The notes under the pieces: generated by a model | The model's database searches: none | Told to the model about the DNA's origin: nothing | What the model saw: the letters and a program-made list of their open reading frames with translations, nothing else | Shown here: one piece after another, positions 7,719-13,808 of the stretch | How the letters are laid out: the number at the start of each line of letters is the position of its first letter | How positions within the stretch are numbered: position 1 is the stretch's first letter | Source of the DNA: Bordetella parapertussis | GTDB lineage: Bacteria; Pseudomonadota; Gammaproteobacteria; Burkholderiales; SG8-41 | Assembly: GCA_945870465.1 (NCBI GenBank) | Contig: CAMBSS010000117.1 | Coordinates: forward strand, 1 to 13,808 | Length of the DNA: 13,808 nt | Reading direction: 5' to 3' | Made by a program: the position numbers and the translations under genes

Positions 7719-8942
7719 TTAAATATCCAGCAACATGCGCGCCGGGTCTTCCAGCGCTTCTTTCATCGCCACCAGTGCCAGCACCGCTTCGCGGCCGTCG
7801 ATGATGCGATGATCGTACGACATGGCAAGGTAATTCATCGGCCGGATCACGATCTGCCCGTTTTCGACCACCGCACGCTCCTTGGTCGCGTGCACTCCGA
7901 GGATCGCGCTTTGCGGCGGATTGATGATGGGCGTGGAAAGCATGGAACCGAACACGCCGCCGTTCGAAATCGAGAAGGTGCCGCCGGTCAGCTCTTCGAT
8001 GGTGAGCTTGCCGTCCTGCGCGCGTTTGCCGAAGTCGGCGATCTGCTTTTCTATGTCGGCCAGCGACATCTGGTCGGCGTTGCGGATGATAGGCACCACC
8101 AGCCCGCGCGGGCTGCCCACTGCAATGCCGATGTCGAAGTAACCGTGATAAATGACATCGTTGCCGTCGATCGATGCGTTGACCACCGGATAGCGCTTGA
8201 GCGCGGTGACCGCGGCCTTGACGAAGAACGACATGAAGCCCAGCTTGGCGCCGTGCTCTTTTTCGAACTTGTCCTTGTAGCGGTTGCGCAACTCCATCAC
8301 GGGCTGCATGTTGACTTCGTTGAACGTGGTCAGTATCGCTGCCGTCGATTGCGACTGGAGCAGGCGCTCCGCGATGCGCGCGCGCAGGCGCGACATCGGC
8401 ACCCGTTGCTCCGGACGTTCACCCAGCGCGCCGAGATCGATCGGCGGCGCGGCAGCGCGCAAAGAAGGAGCCGGCGCGGACGGTGCTTTAGCCGCCGGTT
8501 GGCCGCCCTGCATAGCATCGAGCACATCGCCCTTGGTCACGCGGCCGCCACGGCCGCTGCCGGCGAGCCCGCCCGCATCGATATTGTTGTCCGCCGCGAC
8601 CTTTTGCGCAGCGGGCATCACAACCGGCGTCGCAGACTGCGCGGCGGTGGCTGCGGCCGGTGCAACAGCAGTTGCCGCAGGAGCACCCGCGGCAGCCGGC
8701 TTGGCATCGGTATCTATGGTGGCGATGATTTCCTTGGCGACCACGGTGCTGCCATCGCCCTTGACGATCTTGACCAGCACGCCGGAATCGGGCGCCGGCG
8801 TTTCGAGCACGACCTTGTCGGTTTCGATGTCAACGAGGTTCTCGTCGCGGTTGACGAATTCACCGACTTTTTTATGCCACGATACGAGTGTCGCCTCGGC
8901 CACAGATTCCGAGAGTTGCGGCACTTTGACTTCGACTAACAT
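7719..8942 (-). CDS. sucB: Dihydrolipoyllysine succinyltransferase, E2 of the 2-oxoglutarate dehydrogenase complex
   Basis: E2 forms the core of the complex and moves the succinyl group from E1 through its lipoyl arm to CoA. The 407 residues show three parts. A single lipoyl domain at 1-78 has the lipoylated lysine in IETDKVV (Lys43). An Ala/Pro-rich linker leads to the E3/E1-binding domain at about 108-143 (ending [12 protein letters not shown]), then a second Ala/Pro linker. The catalytic domain runs from about 175 to the end, with HRIIDG carrying His378 and Asp382. One lipoyl domain and this length fit SucB rather than the larger pyruvate dehydrogenase E2. The ATG at 8942 has a good TGGAG ribosome site. 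It starts 20 nt after sucA, consistent with tight co-expression. Confidence 0.96.
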   Translation of the reverse strand: MLVEVKVPQLSESVAEATLVSWHKKVGEFVNRDENLVDIETDKVVLETPAPDSGVLVKIVKGDGSTVVAKEIIATIDTDAKPAAAGAPAATAVAPAAATAAQSATPVVMPAAQKVAADNNIDAGGLAGSGRGGRVTKGDVLDAMQGGQPAAKAPSAPAPSLRAAAPPIDLGALGERPEQRVPMSRLRARIAERLLQSQSTAAILTTFNEVNMQPVMELRNRYKDKFEKEHGAKLGFMSFFVKAAVTALKRYPVVNASIDGNDVIYHGYFDIGIAVGSPRGLVVPIIRNADQMSLADIEKQIADFGKRAQDGKLTIEELTGGTFSISNGGVFGSMLSTPIINPPQSAILGVHATKERAVVENGQIVIRPMNYLAMSYDHRIIDGREAVLALVAMKEALEDPARMLLDI

Positions 8943-8962
8943 GCTTGCTCCAGTTCAGTAGC

Positions 8963-11821
8963 TTACTTCGTGCCGTCGGCGCGCGAGGCGGCGCCCAGAG
9001 TCAGCGCGAGATTGACCAGTTCTTTTTGCTGCTTATCGTGCAGCGCCTTGTAGCCTGCCGCCGGGGTCGCCCAGGAATCGCGTCCGGCGTAGGTGAGTTT
9101 CTGATGCGGCAGCAAGTGACGCTGCAGATAGTGCTGGATGCGGTGCCACGCCCCCTGGTTGCGCGGTTCTTCCTGGCACCAGACGATTTCGGTCGCGTTC
9201 TTGTATTTCTCGATCTGCGTCTTGAAGACATCGTGCGGAAACGGATAAAGCTGCGCGATACGCACCAACGGAATGTCTTTCAACTCGCGCTCGCGCCGCG
9301 CTGCGCGCAGGTCGTAAAACACCTTGCCGCTGCAGACCACTACCCGCTTTACCTTCGCGGCATTGGTGGTGTTGTCCCACTCCTCGTTGACCGGTTTGAA
9401 ATTGTCGTTGGCGAATTCTTCGAGCGGCGACACCGACTCCTTGTGGCGAAGCAGGCTTTTCGGCGAAAAAATAATCAGCGGTTTGCGGTACGGACGCACC
9501 ATCTGGCGGCGCAGCAGGTAATACATCTGCACCGGCGTCGCCGGCACGCAGACCTGCATGTTGTAGTCGGCGCACAGTTGCAGGAAGCGTTCGATGCGGC
9601 CTGATGAATGCTCCGGTCCCGCGCCCTCATAACCGTGCGGCAGCATCATCGTCAGCCCGCACAGGCGGCCCCATTTGATTTCACCCGAGGCGATGAACTG
9701 GTCGATCACGACCTGCGCGCCGTTGACGAAATCGCCGTACTGCGCCTCCCAGACCACCAGTTCCTTCGGCCCTGAGGTTGCGTAGCCGTATTCAAAACCG
9801 AGCACCGCCTCTTCCGACAAAACCGAGTCGATGATGACAAAGTCACCCTGCTTCTCGCTGATGTGCTGCAGCGGCATGTAAGTGCCCTGGTCCCACTTCT
9901 CGCGGTTCTGGTCGTGCAGCACCGCGTGGCGATGAAAGAACGTGCCGCGGCCAACGTCCTGTCCTGAGATGCGCACCGAGAAACCCTCGTTAAGGAGCGT
10001 CGCGTAGGCGAGGTTCTCGGCCATCCCCCAGTCGAGCGGCAGCTTGCCTTCCGCCATCAGCCGGCGGTCGGCCATGATTTTCTCGACGCGCGGATGCAGC
10101 TTGAAATTCGGCGGCACCACGGAGATTTTACCGCCCAGTTCTTTCAGCAGTTCAAGCGGCAGTCGCGTGTCGTCGTTCTCGTTCCACTTGGTGCCGATAT
10201 ACGGCTTCCAGTTGGCTTCGAACGGCGGCTTGAAATTCGACAGTATTGTTTTGTTCGTGTGGTAACCGCCGTCCAGCGCACTGCGGTAGCTTTTGACCAT
10301 ATCATCGCCATCAGTCTCGCTGATGACGCCGGCCTTGACCAGGCGTTCAGCGTAAATTTTGCGCGACGTCGGGTGCTGGTGAATTTTCTTGTACATCAGG
10401 GGCTGCGTGACCATCGGCTCGTCCTGCTCGTTGTGACCGAGCCGGCGATAGCAGACGAGATCGATTACCACGTCCTTGCTGAACTTCAGGCGGTAATCAA
10501 GCGCGATTTCGGTCACCAGGCAGACGGCTTCCGGGTCGTCGCCATTGACGTGAAAAATCGGCACCTCGAGCATTTTCGACACGTCGCTGCAGTACAGGGT
10601 CGAGCGCGAGTCGCGCAGATCGGACGTGGTAAATCCGATCTGGTTGTTGATGATGATATGAACCGTGCCGCCGGTGCCAAAACCGCGCGTCTGCGCGAGA
10701 TTCAGCGTTTCCATCACGACACCCTGCCCTGCGTACGAAGCGTCGCCGTGGATAAGCACGGGCAGCACGTGCGCGCCGGTCTTGTCGCGGCGGCGATGCT
10801 GGCGCGCGCGCACTGAACCTTCGACCACCGGATTGACGATTTCAAGATGCGACGGATTGAAGGCGAGCGACAAATGCAGCGGGCCGCCGGGCGTCATGAC
10901 GTTCGACGAGAAACCGTCGTGGTATTTGACGTCACCCGCGAGCATCATCGATTCATCCTGCTTGCCTTCGAATTCGGCGAACAGGTCTTTCGGCATCTTG
11001 CCGAGCGTATTGACGAGCACGTTGAGGCGCCCGCGGTGTGCCATGCCGATCACGAGCTCCTGCACGCCGGCCGCGCCCCCGTGCTGCAACAGCTTGTCGA
11101 GCATCGGAATCAGGCTATCGCCGCCCTCCAGAGAAAATCGCGTCTGGCCGACGTACTTGGTATGCAGATAGCGTTCCAGCGTCTCTGCCGCCGTCAGACG
11201 CTCGAGGATGTGCTTGCGGTACGCCGCGTCGTAGGCGGGCATCGCGCGCGACGCTTCCAGGCGTTCCTGGATCCAGCGCTTCTGCGGCACATCGCTCATG
11301 TACATGTATTCGGTGCCGATGGTGCGGCAATAGGCGTCCTGCAGCAGCTGCACGATATCCTTCAACTTCATCTCGCGCGGCCCGACCAGCGAACCGGTGC
11401 CGAACACGGTTTCCATATCGGCGTCGCTCAGGCCGTAAAACGAGAGCTCCAGTTCGGCCATTACCGGCTTTTCGTGCCGCCGCAGGGGATCGACATCGGC
11501 GATGCGCGCGCCCTGGAAGCGATACGCGCCTATGAGTTGCAGAACACCGTATTGTTTTTCGCTAAGCTGCGACTTGCCGCCCGCAGAGACGGCAACGCCC
11601 GCAACGCGCGGGCGTTTGGCCAGTTGCGCGAAATATTCCTGCACTGGTGCGTGCGCGACGTCGCGCGCGCCATCGTCGAGTTTCTGCAACTCGTCGAAGT
11701 AGGTGCGCCAGCGCGGCTCGACCGCGGCAGGATCCTCGAGATAGCGCTCGTAGAGCGCCTCGATAAACGGCGCGTTGGCGCCGAACAGGTACGAATTGCC
11801 GCGCAGTTCGCTATAGGCCAT
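8963..11821 (-). CDS. sucA: 2-oxoglutarate dehydrogenase E1 component
   Basis: SucA is the thiamine-diphosphate enzyme that decarboxylates 2-oxoglutarate and succinylates the lipoyl group on SucB. At 952 residues it is slightly longer than the E. coli enzyme (933). The N-terminus (YLFGANAPFIEALYERYLED at 11-30) matches the E2-binding segment. Key stretches are GMAHRGRLNVL at 259-269 and HGDASYAGQGVV at 358-369, with the ThDP/Mg-binding region around HVNGDDPEAV at 424-433. YRRLGHNEQDEP at 458-469 follows. The C-terminal half carries the transketolase-like pyrimidine-binding domain and the 2-oxogluD-type end. The gene follows gltA by 26 nt. The spacer is GC-rich and lacks a recognisable ribosome site before the ATG at 11821, so translation may depend on coupling or spacer structure. 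Confidence 0.97.
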   Translation of the reverse strand: MAYSELRGNSYLFGANAPFIEALYERYLEDPAAVEPRWRTYFDELQKLDDGARDVAHAPVQEYFAQLAKRPRVAGVAVSAGGKSQLSEKQYGVLQLIGAYRFQGARIADVDPLRRHEKPVMAELELSFYGLSDADMETVFGTGSLVGPREMKLKDIVQLLQDAYCRTIGTEYMYMSDVPQKRWIQERLEASRAMPAYDAAYRKHILERLTAAETLERYLHTKYVGQTRFSLEGGDSLIPMLDKLLQHGGAAGVQELVIGMAHRGRLNVLVNTLGKMPKDLFAEFEGKQDESMMLAGDVKYHDGFSSNVMTPGGPLHLSLAFNPSHLEIVNPVVEGSVRARQHRRRDKTGAHVLPVLIHGDASYAGQGVVMETLNLAQTRGFGTGGTVHIIINNQIGFTTSDLRDSRSTLYCSDVSKMLEVPIFHVNGDDPEAVCLVTEIALDYRLKFSKDVVIDLVCYRRLGHNEQDEPMVTQPLMYKKIHQHPTSRKIYAERLVKAGVISETDGDDMVKSYRSALDGGYHTNKTILSNFKPPFEANWKPYIGTKWNENDDTRLPLELLKELGGKISVVPPNFKLHPRVEKIMADRRLMAEGKLPLDWGMAENLAYATLLNEGFSVRISGQDVGRGTFFHRHAVLHDQNREKWDQGTYMPLQHISEKQGDFVIIDSVLSEEAVLGFEYGYATSGPKELVVWEAQYGDFVNGAQVVIDQFIASGEIKWGRLCGLTMMLPHGYEGAGPEHSSGRIERFLQLCADYNMQVCVPATPVQMYYLLRRQMVRPYRKPLIIFSPKSLLRHKESVSPLEEFANDNFKPVNEEWDNTTNAAKVKRVVVCSGKVFYDLRAARRERELKDIPLVRIAQLYPFPHDVFKTQIEKYKNATEIVWCQEEPRNQGAWHRIQHYLQRHLLPHQKLTYAGRDSWATPAAGYKALHDKQQKELVNLALTLGAASRADGTK

Positions 11822-11847
11822 GACGCTAGGTGGTCGCCGGCGCGCGC

Positions 11848-13146
11848 TTACTTGCGCTGCGCCATCGGCACGAATTCGCGCTTGCTGTGCCCGGTGTAAA
11901 GCTGGCGCGGACGCGCGATCTTCTGGTCAGGGTCGCCGATCATCTCGTTCCACTGCGCGATCCAGCCGACGGTGCGCGCCACCGCGAACAGCGCGGTAAA
12001 CATGGTGGTCGGAATCCCCAACGCCTGGTAAACGATGCCCGAATAAAAGTCGACGTTCGGATAAAGCTTGCGGGTGACGAAATACTCGTCTTCAAGGGCG
12101 ATTTTTTCCAGTGCCATCGCCAGCTTGAACAGCTTGTCGTCCTTGAGGCCGAGTTCGGCCAGTACTTCGTGGCAGGTCTTCTGGATGAGCTTCGCGCGCG
12201 GGTCGTAATTCTTGTAAACGCGGTGGCCGAAGCCGTAGAGCACCGAATGGTCGCCCTTGTCCTTGACGCGTTTGATGAATGCCCCGATTTTCGATTCGTC
12301 GCCGATTTCGTTGAGCATCTTCAGCACCGCCTCGTTGGCGCCGCCGTGTGCCGGGCCCCACAGGCTGGCGATGCCGGATGCAATGCAGGCAAATGGATTG
12401 GCGCCCGACGAGCCGGCGGTGCGCACGGTGGAAGTCGACGCGTTCTGCTCGTGATCGGCGTGCAGAATCAGGATGCGGTCGATCGCCTTCGTGAGTACCG
12501 GGTTGGGCTTGTATTCCTCGCAGGGGTTGCCGAACATCATGTACAGAAAATTGTCGACGTACGACAGCTTGTTCTTTGGATACATGAAAGGCATGCCGAC
12601 GTTGTACTTGTAGCACATGGCAGTGATGGTCGGCAGCTTGGCGATCAGCCGGAACGCCGAGATTTCGCGGCTGCGCGGGTCGTTGATGTTGAGCGAGTCG
12701 TGATAAAAAGCCGACAGCGCACCGACCACGCCGCACAACACCGCCATCGGGTGCGCATCGCGCCGGAAGCCGGAATAAAAACGCGACAATTGCTCGTGCA
12801 CCATCGTGTGGTGCATTACGGTGGAATCGAATTCAACCTTCTGCGTGGGGTTGGGCAGTTCTCCGTTCAAAATGAGATAGGCCACTTCGAGAAAATCGCA
12901 GTTTTCGGCGAGGTTCTCGATCGGGTAGCCGCGATACATCAGGATGCCCTCGTCACCGTCGATGTAGGTGATTTTCGAGGAGCAGCTGGCGGTTGACAGG
13001 AATCCGGGGTCGTAAGTGAATTTTTGGGTCTTCGCGTACAGCGGCCGGATGTCGATAACATCGGGGCCGACCGAACCTGCCACTACGGGGAAATCAATTG
13101 GCGGGGTACCATCGGTAAAAGACAGGGTTGCAAGCTTTTCAGCCAT
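11848..13146 (-). CDS. gltA: Citrate synthase, type II
   Basis: GltA condenses acetyl-CoA and oxaloacetate into citrate, the entry step of the TCA cycle. From the ATG at 13146 the protein has 432 residues, close to the E. coli enzyme. The N-terminal domain ([20 protein letters not shown] at 44-63) is that of the hexameric, NADH-sensitive type II enzymes. Catalytic residues are visible: His267 in GPAHGGAN, His308 in GFGHRVYK and Asp366 in [27 protein letters not shown] follows from 229. An in-frame TTG at 13194 would add 16 residues, but a GTGGAG ribosome site stands eight nt before the ATG and the promoter-like box overlaps the extension, so 13146 is chosen. The gene lies 84 nt after sdhE, a longer gap than most here, and probably has its own promoter. 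Confidence 0.97.
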   Translation of the reverse strand: MAEKLATLSFTDGTPPIDFPVVAGSVGPDVIDIRPLYAKTQKFTYDPGFLSTASCSSKITYIDGDEGILMYRGYPIENLAENCDFLEVAYLILNGELPNPTQKVEFDSTVMHHTMVHEQLSRFYSGFRRDAHPMAVLCGVVGALSAFYHDSLNINDPRSREISAFRLIAKLPTITAMCYKYNVGMPFMYPKNKLSYVDNFLYMMFGNPCEEYKPNPVLTKAIDRILILHADHEQNASTSTVRTAGSSGANPFACIASGIASLWGPAHGGANEAVLKMLNEIGDESKIGAFIKRVKDKGDHSVLYGFGHRVYKNYDPRAKLIQKTCHEVLAELGLKDDKLFKLAMALEKIALEDEYFVTRKLYPNVDFYSGIVYQALGIPTTMFTALFAVARTVGWIAQWNEMIGDPDQKIARPRQLYTGHSKREFVPMAQRK

Positions 13147-13182
13147 AAAATTCTCCACGGATTCTTGAACTTGGAAGAAATA

Positions 13183-13188
13183 ATTATA
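13183..13188 (-). promoter_or_regulatory. Probable -10 box of a gltA promoter
   Basis: The minus strand reads a perfect TATAAT, 36 nt before the gltA ATG, in an AT-rich island within GC-rich sequence. No good -35 hexamer sits 16-18 nt upstream; a TTGACG abuts the box and cannot serve as its -35. Transcription would begin near 13176, giving a leader of about 30 nt. This is likely but unproven, and an activator may replace the -35 contact. Confidence 0.45.
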
Positions 13189-13203
13189 CGTCAACGAAAC
13201 GCC

Positions 13204-13217
13204 GTTGCGCCGGCAAC
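13204..13217 (-). other. Small stem-loop upstream of gltA
   Basis: The minus strand can fold as GTTGC-CGGC-GCAAC, a five-bp stem with a four-base loop. It lies between the stronger hairpin at 13220-13239 and the TATAAT box. It may be part of a structured sdhE-gltA junction or an operator-like palindrome; its role is unknown. Confidence 0.35.
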
Positions 13218-13219
13218 TA

Positions 13220-13239
13220 ACGCCCCGTTTTCAGGGCGT
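13220..13239 (-). other. Strong stem-loop spanning the sdhE stop codon
   Basis: On the mRNA strand ACGCCCUG pairs with CGGGGCGU (eight bp, one G-U pair) around an AAAA tetraloop. The sdhE stop codon (13231-13233) lies within it. No T-run follows, so it is a poor intrinsic terminator. It could slow 3' decay of the sdh message or mark an mRNA processing point that separates sdh from gltA expression. Confidence 0.5.
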
Positions 13240-13482
13240 CCGCAACAACTGCAGGAGGGTGTCAAATCGCTGGTCTGGTGTCGCAGTACGCCCCATGACC
13301 AGGTCCAACAGATCATTATCGGGTAAAACGAGTAATTCCTTGAAGCGGGCAAGCTCTCCAGCGTCCAGAGCGGCCAGATGCCGCGCGTTGAACTGCTCCA
13401 GTATCAGATCGAGTTCAAGCAACCCGCGCCGGCAATCCCATCTGATCCTGCCCATTTCACCATGCGTGGCCGCGAGTGCCAT
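13231..13482 (-). CDS. sdhE: Succinate dehydrogenase flavinylation factor SdhE
   Basis: SdhE (formerly YgfY/DUF339) helps attach FAD covalently to SdhA. The 83-residue protein has the diagnostic RRGLLELD stretch (RGxxE motif, around residues 18-25) and the LLVLPDNDLLDLVMGR helix at 50-65, both typical of the family. The ATG at 13482 lies only five nt after the sdhB stop, which suits translational coupling. An internal ATG at 13455 (starting MGRIRWDCRRG, 74 residues) has a GGTGA just before it and is an alternative start. Its place directly behind sdhB supports the role. Confidence 0.93.
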   Translation of the reverse strand: MALAATHGEMGRIRWDCRRGLLELDLILEQFNARHLAALDAGELARFKELLVLPDNDLLDLVMGRTATPDQRFDTLLQLLRTP

Positions 13483-13487
13483 AAAAA

Positions 13488-13808
13488 CTAAACCGTCCGC
13501 TTGACCATGAGTTCTTTGATTTTGCCGATCGCGCGCGTCGGGTTAAGTCCCTTGGGGCAGACGTCCACGCAGTTCATGATCGAATGGCAGCGGAACAGGC
13601 GGTACGGGTCTTCGAGGTTATCGAGGCGCTCGTTGATCGCCTCGTCGCGCGTGTCGGCGATGAAGCGGTAAGCCTGCAGCAGGCCGGCCGGGCCGACGAA
13701 CTTGTCCGGGTTCCACCAGAAGCTCGGGCAGCTGGTCGAGCAGCTGGCGCACAAGATGCACTCGTAGAGGCCGTTGAGCTCGTCGCGCTCTTCAGGGCTT
13801 TGCAGACG
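13488..13808 (-). CDS. sdhB: Succinate dehydrogenase iron-sulfur subunit, C-terminal 106 residues
   Basis: The frame is open from the right edge to a TAG at 13488-13490, so the N-terminal half, including the [2Fe-2S] domain, lies outside the window. The visible part carries [12 protein letters not shown], the [4Fe-4S] cysteine set, followed by [20 protein letters not shown]. Then comes [20 protein letters not shown], which supplies ligands for the [3Fe-4S] cluster and the remaining [4Fe-4S] cysteine and lies next to the quinone site. This closely matches SdhB rather than fumarate reductase FrdB. SdhB passes electrons from SdhA to ubiquinone at the inner membrane. sdhC, sdhD and sdhA are expected further right. 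Confidence 0.96.
   Translation of the reverse strand, partial: RLQSPEERDELNGLYECILCASCSTSCPSFWWNPDKFVGPAGLLQAYRFIADTRDEAINERLDNLEDPYRLFRCHSIMNCVDVCPKGLNPTRAIGKIKELMVKRTV

Noticed and set aside
7809..8939. Plus-strand frame of 376 codons opposite sucB
   Set aside because: Antisense shadow; the composition reflects the Ala/Pro linkers of SucB read backwards.
11830..12996. Plus-strand frame of 388 codons opposite gltA
   Set aside because: Antisense shadow of citrate synthase, with no recognisable motif.

Overview
The window looks like part of a betaproteobacterial chromosome. The main reason is the gene order sdhB-sdhE-gltA-sucA-sucB-lpdA-zapE, all on the minus strand. This is a familiar TCA-cycle arrangement in that class (Burkholderiales, Rhodocyclales, Nitrosomonadales). 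The proteins also read as typical proteobacterial versions. Species cannot be named from the sequence. Every supported gene lies on the minus strand, so transcription runs from right (13808) to left (1).

Right and centre (about 1.9-13.8 kb, GC-rich): the C-terminal end of succinate dehydrogenase iron-sulfur subunit SdhB enters from the right edge. It is followed by the flavinylation factor SdhE, citrate synthase GltA, and the complete 2-oxoglutarate dehydrogenase complex (E1 SucA, E2 SucB, E3 LpdA). Next come the AFG1-type ATPase ZapE, an AcuI/YhdH-type acryloyl-CoA reductase and propionyl-CoA synthetase PrpE. Spacers are mostly 5-50 nt, which fits one or a few long transcripts. A perfect TATAAT box precedes gltA, just after two stem-loops, so gltA probably also has its own promoter. 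Two larger spacers, lpdA-zapE and sucB-lpdA, each hold a long imperfect palindrome of the kind found as dispersed intergenic repeats.

The core genes carry carbon from succinate oxidation and citrate synthesis through 2-oxoglutarate oxidation, with E3 encoded beside its E1/E2 partners. The acuI-prpE pair adds a C3 acyl-CoA branch: activation of propionate (or a related C3 acid) and reduction of acryloyl-CoA to propionyl-CoA.

Left end (about 1-1.7 kb, clearly AT-richer): two genes for probable exported enzymes, a serine beta-lactamase-family hydrolase and an amidohydrolase cut by the window edge. They are separated from prpE by a 250-nt spacer that may hold a gene remnant. The composition change near 1.7 kb suggests a horizontally acquired segment, though an assembly join cannot be excluded. 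I found no CRISPR array, tRNA, rRNA, transposase or clearly novel defence or mobile system.
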